Origin: JAHBXE01 sp044222195
GTDB lineage: Bacteria; Planctomycetota; Phycisphaerae; Phycisphaerales; UBA1924
Assembly: GCA_044222195.1 (NCBI GenBank)
Contig: JBGANS010000013.1
Span: 1 to 64,000, forward strand
DNA: 64,000 bases
Direction: 5' to 3'
Part shown: positions 18,442 through 26,335 of the stretch, piece by piece
Position numbering within the stretch: position 1 is the stretch's first letter
Layout of the letters: each line of letters begins with the position of its first letter
Translations under genes and position numbers: made by a program
Notes under the pieces: generated by a model
Database searches by the model: none
The model's input: the letters and a program-made list of their open reading frames with translations, nothing else
Told to the model about the DNA's origin: nothing

Positions 18442-19584
18442 ATGCCCGATACCGTCGGCGGGGCGTTCTCGATCCACCGTCTCCTCGAGGCGATGGGCAG
18501 GCTCGGAGCTTCCGACCTTCACATCAAGGTCGGCATTCCCCCGACCTACCGAGTCAATGGCACCCTTCGCCCCGTCCAGGGTGAGCCTCTCACCGAGGAT
18601 GAGGCCGACCACATCGTCGACCCGATTTTCCCGGAGAAACTCAGGACCCGTCTCGAGAACGAGGGCGGCGTCGACTTTGCCACCTTCGTGAAAGATGACC
18701 GCTTCCGCTGCAACGTCTACCGCTCCGGCGGCCATATCAACGCGGCCATTAGGCGCGTGAAGTCCGAAATCCCCACCTACGAAACTCTGCATCTTCCCGC
18801 GGTCTACAACGACATCGTCGAGAAAACCAACGAGGGCCTCGTCCTCGTGTGCGGCGTCACCGGCTCGGGCAAGTCCACCACGCTCGCCGCGATGATCGAG
18901 CACATCAACAAGAAAGAGGCCTGCAACATCATCACGATCGAGGACCCTGTCGAGTACCGCTTCAGCCGCGCCCGGAGCATCGTCAGCCAACGCGAAATCG
19001 GCATCGACGTGCCCGGCTATCCCCAGGCCCTCCGCTCCATCGTCCGCCAGGACCCCGACGTCATCTTCATCGGCGAAATGCGCGATCACGACACCGTGCT
19101 CGCGGCCATTCAGTCGGCCGAAACGGGGCACCTCGTCTTCGGCTCTCTCCACACGGCCGACACGATGCAGAGCTTCAACCGCATCCTCGAGTTCTTCCCC
19201 AAGGAAGAGCACGGATTCATCCGCAGCGCGCTCTCAACAAGCATGCGGGCTGTCTGCGCCCAGCGCCTCCTGCCCGCGCTTCCCGAGGTCGGCGTCGGCA
19301 TGGTCCCCGCCACCGAAGTGCTCCTCAACTCCGCCGTCGTTCGCGAGAAAGTCCGCGACGGTTTCGATGAGGACATCCCGTCCATCATCAACGCCAGCGT
19401 GCACGAGGGCATGCGCAGCATGACCTACTCCCTCGCCGAACTGGTCAAGAAGGAAATGGTCGCCGTCCAGACCGCGATGGCCTTCGCCCCCAACCAGAGC
19501 GCTCTCGACAGCGCCCTCAAGGGCGTCGAGGTCAAAGCCCAGACCCTCGTTCACCGCGTCCGCGCGGCCGGAAAGGGCTCATAA
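18442..19584 (+). CDS. pilT: Type IV pilus retraction ATPase PilT
   Basis: 380 residues: an N-terminal PAS-like domain (ASDLHIKVG...YRVNG), Walker A GVTGSGKST (138-146), Asp box IEDPVEY, Walker B region DPDVIFIGEMRD and His box GHLVFGSLHTAD. It powers pilus disassembly for twitching motility or DNA uptake. The C terminus (about 345-380) ends in an Ala-rich segment without the AIRNLI motif often seen in PilT, so retraction activity is likely but not proved. No other pilus gene lies in this window. Confidence 0.88.
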   Translation: MPDTVGGAFSIHRLLEAMGRLGASDLHIKVGIPPTYRVNGTLRPVQGEPLTEDEADHIVDPIFPEKLRTRLENEGGVDFATFVKDDRFRCNVYRSGGHINAAIRRVKSEIPTYETLHLPAVYNDIVEKTNEGLVLVCGVTGSGKSTTLAAMIEHINKKEACNIITIEDPVEYRFSRARSIVSQREIGIDVPGYPQALRSIVRQDPDVIFIGEMRDHDTVLAAIQSAETGHLVFGSLHTADTMQSFNRILEFFPKEEHGFIRSALSTSMRAVCAQRLLPALPEVGVGMVPATEVLLNSAVVREKVRDGFDEDIPSIINASVHEGMRSMTYSLAELVKKEMVAVQTAMAFAPNQSALDSALKGVEVKAQTLVHRVRAAGKGS

Positions 19585-19696
19585 CGGAACGGTTTGGCGC
19601 GAACACTCGGGCCTCCCGCGTCAACGGGAGGTGGCTTCTTTCACATCGCAGCCTCGCCGCGGTCACGGAGCCTCTGTTTGGGGCTATTCTCTCCGA

Positions 19697-19813
19697 ATGC
19701 TCGCCATGTTTCAGAATCTCTTCCGCGGCCCCGATCTCCTCATCCTGATCGGGCTCGCGGTTCTCGTCTTCTGGATCCTCCGCCGTCCCGACGACAAACC
19801 CAAGTCGGGCTGA
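19697..19813 (+). CDS. Tiny single-pass membrane protein (38 residues)
   Basis: A short frame MLAMFQNLFRGPDLL followed by a hydrophobic helix (ILIGLAVLVFWIL) and a charged tail RRPDDKPKSG. The pattern resembles small inner-membrane proteins. A longer frame from 19631 exists, but its N terminus is not convincing. No family recognised. It lies 11 bases before the next membrane gene. Confidence 0.45.
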   Translation: MLAMFQNLFRGPDLLILIGLAVLVFWILRRPDDKPKSG

Positions 19814-19824
19814 CGCTCGATACC

Positions 19825-20256
19825 ATGAGCAAGACTGTCCGATTTATCGTTGAAGCTGCGATCGCATCCTTGGCTGGATTCGCAGCGTTCGTGGTGCCGG
19901 TCATTCTCAATCCGCCCAAGGTTCTGCCCAAAGCGCCGCTCTTCCCGATGGTCCGTGAAGCTGTTGAGCACCTTCATCCCGGCAGCTTCATCGCGCTTGC
20001 CGTCGTGGGGCTTCTCGCCGGCATCTTGGGGACGTCTTCCTGGATCATCCTCGGCCTCACGACGGTCGCTGCATTGCCGCTCTGCACGATCGCGGAACTC
20101 GCCGTGGATTCCACATCGCACAACCTTCTCCCGTTCGAGTTCGTGATGTACGCGGGCTTCTCCATTCCCGCGATTTTCGCCGCGGGAATCGGACGCGCGG
20201 CCCGGATATTTCTCTTACCGCACCGCCAAGAACCTACTCCACCAGGCGGCACTTGA
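19825..20256 (+). CDS. Hypothetical multi-pass membrane protein
   Basis: 143 residues with three to four predicted transmembrane helices (about 10-28, 55-72, 76-95 and 112-132). The loop between the first two is Pro/Lys-rich. The ATG at 19825 is chosen over longer upstream frames that would run through the tiny membrane gene. Family not recognised. The short spacing to the preceding small gene suggests cotranscription. Confidence 0.6.
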   Translation: MSKTVRFIVEAAIASLAGFAAFVVPVILNPPKVLPKAPLFPMVREAVEHLHPGSFIALAVVGLLAGILGTSSWIILGLTTVAALPLCTIAELAVDSTSHNLLPFEFVMYAGFSIPAIFAAGIGRAARIFLLPHRQEPTPPGGT

Positions 20257-20501
20257 CTCGCTTCGACTCCCCGCTACTCTCCCGCCGACGTGCATCAAGA
20301 GTCCTGAAGGCGAGTGCTTTCAGGCGGCAACCGAACAGTTCAAAGACTGTCGCGGTGCCGAGGCTCCCAGCGTGGGAACCGATGCGGTCGAACGAGTCTC
20401 CTCGAATGAGGAGTCAGCTCGCTTCGACAAAGGAAGGCGATGTTCGCCCTCCCGCAAACCACGCACGCCTGCGACTGATGCCGTGAAAGGAATTTCGCGG
20501 T
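20257..20501. repeat. Hairpin-rich intergenic repeat cluster
   Basis: No gene is seen. Short inverted repeats follow each other: CCTGAA/TTCAGG around 20301-20326, TCCCA-GCG-TGGGA near 20367-20377, and CTCCTC-GAAT-GAGGAG near 20397-20412. They resemble dispersed palindromic elements and lie directly upstream of genes that carry similar elements inside their coding sequence. Confidence 0.5.
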
Positions 20502-22004
20502 ATGTCGTCCATTTCCCCCATCGTCAACTCCGCTTCCTGCTCCCCCTCCCTGAGGGAGGGGGCTGGGGGGTGGGTGAATGAACGCCCCGGCGCATCCGCA
20601 GCGTCTGAACGCACCCTCGAACGCACCCCGCTCGAAGCCTCCGGCTCTTCCCCTCCATCCCTCTCCCCCGAAACCCTCGCCCTCCACCCCACTTTCTCCG
20701 ACGACTTTTCCTCCGCCCTCATCACACCGCTCGTCCAATCCACAACCTTTCTCACCGGCGGAGCTCACGCCTACTCCCGCGTGTCGAACCCCACCGTCTC
20801 CGCCCTCGAACACGAACTCGGCGCCCTCGAATCCGCCCCGCCCGCCGTCGCCTTCGCGACCGGCCTCGCCGCCGAAACCGCCCTTTTCCTCACGCTCCTC
20901 AAGCAAGGCGACCACGCCATCATCGGGCGGGGCGTCTACGGCGGCACCGTCCGTCTCTTCCGCCAGGTCCTTTCCGACCTCGGCATCGACTCCACATTCG
21001 TGGACACCGCCGACCCGCGCTTCATCGAGCGAGCGATCACACCCAGCACCAAACTCGTCTTCATCGAAACACCGACGAATCCCACGCTCGAACTCGCCGA
21101 CATCGCCGCGATATCACAAGTCACCAAACCCCGCGGCATCAAACTCGTCGTAGACAACACGTTCCTCACGCCCGTCATCCAGCGCCCGCTCGACCTCGGC
21201 GCCGATATCTGCGTCGTCTCTACGACCAAGCACATCGAAGGCCACTCGACCGCTCTCGGCGGCGCGGTCACCTCGCGCGATACCGCCTTCCTGGAGAAAC
21301 TCCGCTTCATCCGCAAAGCCACCGGCGCTATCCAGACCCCGCTCAACGCCTGGCTCACCAGCCGCGGCCTCAAAACCCTCCCCCTCCGCATCCGCCAACA
21401 CTCCGAAAACGCCCTCATCCTCGCGCTCGCGCTGTCCCGCAACGCCGCGATCGAACGCGTCAACTACCCCGGTCTCGACTCATTCCCCCAACGCGAACTC
21501 GCCCAGCGCCAACACACGGACTCAAGGGGGGGCGAAAGCCGCACCTGCCACGGAGGCGTGATCTCATTCGAACTTGAAGGCGGCATCGAAGCCGGCCGCG
21601 AGTTCCTGAAACACCTCAAACTCTGCAAACTCGTCGAGCATGTGGGCTCCGTCGAATCCCTCGTCACCCACCCCGCGACCATGACCCACGCCGATGTCCC
21701 CCGCGAGCAACGGATCGCCGCCGGAATCACCGACGGCCTCATCCGCCTCAGCGTCGGCCTCGAAAACCCAAAGGACATCCTCGCCGACCTCGAACAAGCA
21801 ATTGCCGCCGCAGTCAAGTCCAACTTGGCAACCCCATCAGCCACAATTCCTGAGAGGCTGAAAGCCTCACCGTCAGTAGCCGGGAGTCGCCGCGCAGCGG
21901 CACCCCCGGAAAGCGTTGATGAGTGCGTGACCCTGAAGGGGTCATCGTGCGATCCCGATTCACTTGCCGCCTCCGCAACCGGAACGGAGGTCGCCCGTGT
22001 CTAA
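20502..22004 (+). CDS. Cys/Met-metabolism PLP-dependent enzyme (gamma-synthase or lyase family)
   Basis: 500 residues; the fold core runs from about 55 to 430. Visible family features are the substrate-loop segment YSRVSNPTVSALE, ETPTNPTL, DNTFLTPV and STTKHIEGHS, where the Lys forms the PLP aldimine. Members include cystathionine gamma-synthase, O-acetyl/succinylhomoserine sulfhydrylase and methionine gamma-lyase; the exact reaction cannot be read from motifs. Location before the aspartokinase-homoserine dehydrogenase fusion favours methionine biosynthesis. The ATG has AAAGGAA upstream; an in-frame GTG at 20574 is an alternative. The N-terminal 30 and C-terminal 60 residues are encoded by palindromic repeats. 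Confidence 0.85.
   Translation: MSSISPIVNSASCSPSLREGAGGWVNERPGASAASERTLERTPLEASGSSPPSLSPETLALHPTFSDDFSSALITPLVQSTTFLTGGAHAYSRVSNPTVSALEHELGALESAPPAVAFATGLAAETALFLTLLKQGDHAIIGRGVYGGTVRLFRQVLSDLGIDSTFVDTADPRFIERAITPSTKLVFIETPTNPTLELADIAAISQVTKPRGIKLVVDNTFLTPVIQRPLDLGADICVVSTTKHIEGHSTALGGAVTSRDTAFLEKLRFIRKATGAIQTPLNAWLTSRGLKTLPLRIRQHSENALILALALSRNAAIERVNYPGLDSFPQRELAQRQHTDSRGGESRTCHGGVISFELEGGIEAGREFLKHLKLCKLVEHVGSVESLVTHPATMTHADVPREQRIAAGITDGLIRLSVGLENPKDILADLEQAIAAAVKSNLATPSATIPERLKASPSVAGSRRAAAPPESVDECVTLKGSSCDPDSLAASATGTEVARV
20542..20562. repeat. Perfect 9-bp palindrome inside coding sequence
   Basis: CCCCCTCCC (20542-20550), loop TGA, GGGAGGGGG (20554-20562), followed by a G-rich run. It lies within the first 25 codons of the PLP-enzyme gene and is translated as part of SPSLREGAGG. 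It could mask the ribosome site if the true start is the GTG at 20574. Confidence 0.75.
21854..21943. repeat. Three-hairpin palindromic element at the 3' end of the PLP-enzyme gene
   Basis: Three successive inverted repeats: GAGGC/GCCTC (21854-21868), a long one with CCGGG...GCCGC-GCA-GCGGC...CCCGG (21880-21909), and GACCC/GGGTC (21929-21943). The middle hairpin shares the core gcgcagcgg and the tagcc...gg frame with the element at 22067-22155. It stays open in the gene frame and encodes the last residues of the enzyme. Confidence 0.7.
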
Positions 22005-23901
22005 CACTTCAACCCCCGGCCCCGTCATCGACCCCAGCACGTCCTCCCCAACTCCCTTCCTTCTTAGCCCCTGCGGGGCGTCGGGCTGTAGCCACGGGTG
22101 GAGCGCAGCGGAACCCGTGGAAGGCTCTCTTGAATCCGCCCGCCCCGGCAGGGGCGGAGGAACGATCTCTCGCGCTCGCGCCTTACGAAAACCACCGCGC
22201 TCCGCTACCTCCCCCTCCATTCTCATCCTCAAACTCGGCGGCTCGATCCTCACCGGCGATTCCGACCTGTCCCTCGCCGCCCACGAAATCTACCGGCACC
22301 TCCGCCGAGGCACGAAAGTCATAGCCGTTGTCTCGGCTCTCCATGGACACACCGACCGCCTGCTCTCGCGCGCACGCCGTTTCACCGATCGACCGTCCGA
22401 TGCCGCCATCGCCTCACTTCTTTCCACCGGCGAACTGACCTCCGCCGCGATCCTGACACTCGCCTGCGAGCGCGCGGGCATCCCCGCGCGCACGCTCGAC
22501 ACGACTCAGATCCGCCTTCGCGCCGAAGGACCGACCCTCGACGCGACTCCCATCTCTGTTGACACTGCGGTCATTTACGATGCTCTCGACGAACACCCCG
22601 TGCTCATCATTCCCGGTTTCCTCGGGCGCGACAGCGCCGCAAACCCCGTTCTCTTCGGCCGCGGCGGCTCGGACCTCACGGCCCTTTTCCTCTCCCGCGA
22701 GTTGAACGCCCCCGCACGATTGCTCAAGGATGTGGCAGGTGTCTTTGACAAAGATCCCAAAGAAGTGGATGGTGCCACCGGAGGCCGCGGTTCCTCCGCG
22801 GACGCCCGTGCGACCACCAGTGCCCGCCGCTATTCCACGCTCGCCTGGTCCGACCTCGACGCCCTCAAGTCCAGAGTCGTCCAGCCCCGCACGGCAACCT
22901 TCGCCCGCGAGCACAAAATCCCCTTCGAAGTCGGAGCCCCGCTCTCCGATGATGTCACCCGCATAGGGCCCAAACCTACTGCCCTGGCCAACTCAGCATT
23001 TAGTCCTCAGTCCTCAGCACTCAAGGTCGCCCTCCTCGGCCACGGCACCGTCGGCGCGGGAGTCGCAGAGGCCATCCGCCGCCTACCCGCTCACTTCACA
23101 TTGACCTCGATCGCAGTGCGCGACCCGGGAAAGCACCTTGACCGCCGCATCCCCAAGCGACTCCTGACAACCGATCCTTACGACGCCGTCGATTCCGATG
23201 CCGACGTCGTCATCGAGCTCATAGGAGGCCTCGGCCCGGCCCGCGATCTCATCGCTCGGTCCCTTGTCAGCGGCAAGCACGTCATCACGGCGAATAAGGC
23301 GGTCGTCGCCGAGCACGGAAATGAACTGCGCAGCCTCGCCGCCGCGAACAACGTTCAGCTTCTCTATTCCGCCGCGGTCGGCGGATCACTCCCTATCCTC
23401 GAAACCGCCCGCCGCCTCGAAGAGACCCGCGGCCTCACCTCCCTGAGTGCCATCCTCAACGGCGCCACCAACTTCATCCTCACCCGAATCGATGAAGGCC
23501 TCTCCTTCCCCGAAGCCGTCGCCGAAGCGCAAGCCCGCGGCCTCACCGAAGCCGATCCCACCCGAGACCTCTCCGGCCAGGGCGCCCTCGACAAACTCCA
23601 GGTCATCGCCCAGGAACTCTGGCCCGACCTCCCGGTCGACGCCCAGCTCACTCCTCTCCCCCATTTCCCAATACCCGGCGTTCGCCAAGTCGCCCATCTC
23701 ACCAGACTCGATTCCAGCATCCAGCTCCGGGTCGGCCCGGAGTCCGGTCCCCTCTCCCGCTGTGCGCACGAAAACAACCTCGCGGTCTTCACAACCCGCG
23801 ACGGCCACCAAACTCAACTTTCAGGAAAAGGCGCCGGCCGCCACCCCACCACAGAATCCGTGCTCGCCGACCTGCTCAGCCTCACATCGGCTTCTTATTA
23901 A
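21997..23901 (+). CDS. Fused aspartokinase-homoserine dehydrogenase without ACT domains
   Basis: 634 residues. The GTG at 21997 has ACGGAGG upstream and overlaps the preceding gene by eight bases. Residues 1-74 are repeat-derived. The aspartokinase domain (about 75-325) shows KLGGSIL, STGE and GRGGSDLTA. A short linker leads to homoserine dehydrogenase (about 343-634) with GHGTVGAGV, ITANKAVVA and NGATNFIL. Together they phosphorylate aspartate and reduce aspartate semialdehyde to homoserine for Thr/Met. No ACT regulatory domains lie between the catalytic parts, unlike classical ThrA, so feedback control is probably different. The linker contains a 7-bp tandem repeat (23002-23022). Confidence 0.9.
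   Translation: MSNTSTPGPVIDPSTSSPTPFLLSPCGASGCSHGWSAAEPVEGSLESARPGRGGGTISRARALRKPPRSATSPSILILKLGGSILTGDSDLSLAAHEIYRHLRRGTKVIAVVSALHGHTDRLLSRARRFTDRPSDAAIASLLSTGELTSAAILTLACERAGIPARTLDTTQIRLRAEGPTLDATPISVDTAVIYDALDEHPVLIIPGFLGRDSAANPVLFGRGGSDLTALFLSRELNAPARLLKDVAGVFDKDPKEVDGATGGRGSSADARATTSARRYSTLAWSDLDALKSRVVQPRTATFAREHKIPFEVGAPLSDDVTRIGPKPTALANSAFSPQSSALKVALLGHGTVGAGVAEAIRRLPAHFTLTSIAVRDPGKHLDRRIPKRLLTTDPYDAVDSDADVVIELIGGLGPARDLIARSLVSGKHVITANKAVVAEHGNELRSLAAANNVQLLYSAAVGGSLPILETARRLEETRGLTSLSAILNGATNFILTRIDEGLSFPEAVAEAQARGLTEADPTRDLSGQGALDKLQVIAQELWPDLPVDAQLTPLPHFPIPGVRQVAHLTRLDSSIQLRVGPESGPLSRCAHENNLAVFTTRDGHQTQLSGKGAGRHPTTESVLADLLSLTSASY
22067..22155. repeat. Three-hairpin palindromic element at the 5' end of the aspartokinase fusion gene
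   Basis: Inverted repeats GCCCC-TGC-GGGGC (22067-22079), CCACGGGT/ACCCGTGG (22092-22099/22113-22120) and GCCCC-GGCA-GGGGC (22142-22155). The loop of the second contains gagcgcagcgga, similar to the element at 21854-21943. It is in frame and encodes residues about 24-53 of the fusion protein. Confidence 0.7.
23002..23022. repeat. 7-bp tandem repeat in the interdomain linker
   Basis: Three units AGTCCTC, AGTCCTC, AGCACTC, encoding SPQSSAL between the aspartokinase and homoserine dehydrogenase domains. Gain or loss of one unit would shift the frame and separate the two activities. Confidence 0.7.
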
Positions 23902-24427
23902 TCGTCACATCGTACACGTTCAGCAGCTTCTCTTTGTCAAAGACCATCTCCGCCCGCGACAGCCCCACCACGTCATATTCCGTCGTCAGCTCAATGGCAT
24001 CCACCGGACAAGCCTCTTCGCACATGCCGCAGAAAATGCACCGAAGCTCATCAATCTCGAACTTGCGCGGATACTTCTCCCGATCGTCCCACGGAGATTC
24101 GGCCGCCTCGATATGGATGCACCTGGCGGGGCAAATCGTCGGGCACATCATGCAGGCGACGCACTTGACGCGGCCGGCTTCGTCGCGGTTGAGGCGGTGG
24201 ACACCCCGGAAATTGCTGGGCTCCTGGCCGCCGTCTTCGGGCTTGAAGTGCTCGCGGCGTTGCTCGGGGTACTGGATCGTCCGGCTTGTCTTGCCCTGGC
24301 CAAACGACGTGAAAAAGTGCCTCATCGTCGTGCCAAAGCCCTTGATGACCTCGGGCAGGTACACCCCTTCCATGCGGTTCATGGGTGGGGGATTGATCGG
24401 GAGGATGTCCTCATCGCGGATGGCCAT
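23882..24427 (-). CDS. nuoI: NADH-quinone oxidoreductase subunit I (NuoI)
   Basis: 181 residues with two 4Fe-4S motifs: C89-x2-C92-x2-C95-x3-C99P and C130-x2-C133-x2-C136-x3-C140P. GMCEEACPVDAI is typical of NuoI, the peripheral-arm subunit that carries clusters N6a/N6b in complex I. It stands alone; no other nuo gene is adjacent, so it is either a scattered copy or the nuo genes are dispersed. The 3' end overlaps the aspartokinase fusion gene by 20 bases in convergent orientation. Residues 1-20 include an alternative start at Met17. Confidence 0.9.
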   Translation of the reverse strand: MAIRDEDILPINPPPMNRMEGVYLPEVIKGFGTTMRHFFTSFGQGKTSRTIQYPEQRREHFKPEDGGQEPSNFRGVHRLNRDEAGRVKCVACMMCPTICPARCIHIEAAESPWDDREKYPRKFEIDELRCIFCGMCEEACPVDAIELTTEYDVVGLSRAEMVFDKEKLLNVYDVTINKKPM

Positions 24428-24475
24428 GGCGGCAGTGTAGCGGCGGCGGGCTTGGGCGGTCGATACAATGGAACC

Positions 24476-25318
24476 ATGGCCAGGCCCGGACCGGCTCTCT
24501 TCGAACTCATCCGTGGCTCAAGCGCCCCACCCGGCGTTCCGGCCCGGTCCACCGACGTCGGCAAGCCGCCACCTCCTCTGGTTCGGATCACTCCCAAGCC
24601 CGGCGTCGTCCAGCACGCCGAGCCCCCCCCTCCCGTCGCCGAGCCCAAGCCCGCGGCCCAGTCCGACCGTGCGTGGGCCGCGTGGAGCGGCAAGGGATCC
24701 TGGCTCGATCTTCGTCGGACGGTGACCATCCCGATGAGCACCGCCCTTTTTGTGATCGCGGGTGCAGTCGTGGTTTTGGTTGTCATCTGGACCGCCGCGT
24801 ACGTGGTGGGAAAGGGCCGGGGCGAGGAAAAGATCAAGCGCGACCTTGGATTGACGGCCAAGCCCGAGACCATCCCCCTGAATCAGAACCTCGTCACGAA
24901 CCCTCCCAAGGCCCCAGAACCCAAGGCCACTGTCGAGCCCAGGCCCAACCCCACCAACCCAACCCCCCCACCTCCCGCTGCTACGGGTAGTGAACCCCGC
25001 ATCGCCGGGATGAACTACTACCTCCTCGCCAGCGGCTTGGACCGTGACGGCGCTGAGAAAATGGCCGAGTTTCTGTCCAAGAACGGCCTGCCATCGGCCG
25101 CGGCGGTTGATAAGCCCTCCGGCGGCTCCAACAATCGCGGCTCCTACCTGGTGTACGTGACCAAGGGCCTGACGCCCGAGGAGTACAAGCAGGGGGATCG
25201 GTATGCACCGCGTGCCGAGGTGATGGGCCGGGCCGCGACGCTCGGCAAGATCTGGCAGAAAGACCACAAGGGACAAACGGACTTCGGGCAGGCGTACTGG
25301 CAGAAGTTCAAGGGCTGA
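24476..25318 (+). CDS. Single-pass membrane protein with SPOR-like C terminus
   Basis: 280 residues. The N-terminal 80 are Pro-rich and cytoplasmic in type; one transmembrane helix spans about 88-111. A Pro/Asn-rich linker follows. The last 100 residues (NYYLLASGLDRDGAEKMAEFL ... SYLVYVT) have the strand-helix-strand pattern of SPOR-like domains that bind denuded peptidoglycan at division sites, but the match is weak. The start is divergent from nuoI, 48 bases away, with gatacaatgg as a possible -10. The function is inferred only from domain shape. Confidence 0.6.
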   Translation: MARPGPALFELIRGSSAPPGVPARSTDVGKPPPPLVRITPKPGVVQHAEPPPPVAEPKPAAQSDRAWAAWSGKGSWLDLRRTVTIPMSTALFVIAGAVVVLVVIWTAAYVVGKGRGEEKIKRDLGLTAKPETIPLNQNLVTNPPKAPEPKATVEPRPNPTNPTPPPPAATGSEPRIAGMNYYLLASGLDRDGAEKMAEFLSKNGLPSAAAVDKPSGGSNNRGSYLVYVTKGLTPEEYKQGDRYAPRAEVMGRAATLGKIWQKDHKGQTDFGQAYWQKFKG

Positions 25319-25365
25319 GGCCGGTGGGCCGTGCGAAGGTCCGAGACGAGCAAAGGTGGGATGTC

Positions 25366-25536
25366 ATGAGTCTGGATCGTTCATTGAAGACAGGTGGCGG
25401 GCTCTCCTCGAAGCGCAGCGTTCTCACACGCGGCGAGCGCATCGCGAAGATGACCGAGGACAAGAAGTTCGACATCAAGGACCCGAAGAAGAGCAAGCCG
25501 CTCGGGTTGCCCAAGACGCTCGTGCCCAAGGGTTGA
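25366..25536 (+). CDS. Small basic protein (TIGR04137 type)
   Basis: 56 residues beginning MSLDRSLKTGGGL and containing KRSVLTRGERI and a C-terminal GLPKT. This matches the short basic protein conserved in planctomycetes, verrucomicrobia and chlamydiae, thought to associate with ribosomes. It is highly charged and has no Cys. AAAGGTGGG precedes the start. The gene is a useful marker for the PVC superphylum. Its exact role is unknown. Confidence 0.85.
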   Translation: MSLDRSLKTGGGLSSKRSVLTRGERIAKMTEDKKFDIKDPKKSKPLGLPKTLVPKG

Positions 25537-25622
25537 GCGGGCCGTGATGCAATAGCAGAGAACCGAAGTGACGAAGCGCGAAGCACCGTCGTTGCCCGTG
25601 ATTGTGCGCGCACACACAGGTC

Positions 25623-25650
25623 TTGACGATTTCGAGGGGTGCCGTATGCT
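25623..25650 (+). promoter_or_regulatory. Candidate sigma-70-type promoter
   Basis: TTGACG (25623-25628), a 16-base spacer and TATGCT (25645-25650), 16 bases before the ATG at 25666. GGAGGG at 25659-25664 sits close to that ATG, so the transcript would have a very short leader. Confidence 0.45.
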
Positions 25651-25665
25651 CCGACTGCGGAGGGC

Positions 25666-26304
25666 ATGAGCGTGAATCGAACATTGGCGATGTGTTGTGC
25701 GGCGATGGCGGCGTTCTCGGCGGAGGCCGGCGCGCAGATCACTGTGTCCAGCGGGTTTGATTCCTCATCGGGCTGGTTTCAGATTCTGATCAACACACCG
25801 TCGGCCCAGGCAAACATTCTTCCGACCGGCGGCAACCCCGGTGGGTACGCGGACCTGCGGGGGGTGCTGGAGAACAGCACGCTCGGGGGCGCGGGGTACT
25901 ACACGACCGCTTTCTACACGCTGGGCAGTTCGGCGACGCAGTTCACGCTCTCGGCGGATGCCAAGTGGTTTTCCGGTCCCGCGATGGACCTGATCCCGAT
26001 CCTGATTCAGAACAACCGGATGTACTCGCCGAGTTCGTTTATCCCGATCGGCACGGACTCCAATTGGAATTCTTTCGGACCGACGACCTTCAACCTGAGC
26101 ACCTTCAGCAACTCTTCGGGCATCCCGCTCAGCCCCGTCATCCTCACGCAAGTCGGGTTCCTGGCGCGGATTTCCAGCCCGACTCCCGTGTTCGCCACCG
26201 GGCGTGTCGGGATCGACAATGTAAATCTCCAGATCATCCCGGCGCCCGCGGCGGGAATGGCGCTCCTCTTTGGCTTCGCGGTTCGCCGCCAACGCCGTAA
26301 GTAG
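25666..26304 (+). CDS. Secreted protein with PEP-CTERM-like tail
   Basis: 212 residues: a signal peptide (MSVNRTLAMCCAAMAAFSAEAGA), a Ser/Thr/Asn/Gly-rich beta-type domain of about 170 residues, and a C terminus PAPAAGMALLFGFAVRRQRRK. The tail (Pro-rich motif, hydrophobic helix, Arg cluster) resembles PEP-CTERM sorting signals used for surface targeting in Phycisphaerae. The body is not recognised; it might be a carbohydrate-binding or adhesin-like domain. ATG is chosen for GGAGGG directly upstream. Confidence 0.75.
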   Translation: MSVNRTLAMCCAAMAAFSAEAGAQITVSSGFDSSSGWFQILINTPSAQANILPTGGNPGGYADLRGVLENSTLGGAGYYTTAFYTLGSSATQFTLSADAKWFSGPAMDLIPILIQNNRMYSPSSFIPIGTDSNWNSFGPTTFNLSTFSNSSGIPLSPVILTQVGFLARISSPTPVFATGRVGIDNVNLQIIPAPAAGMALLFGFAVRRQRRK

Positions 26305-26335
26305 AGCCGCGGCGTCGGACCCCCTTAGATAGCCC

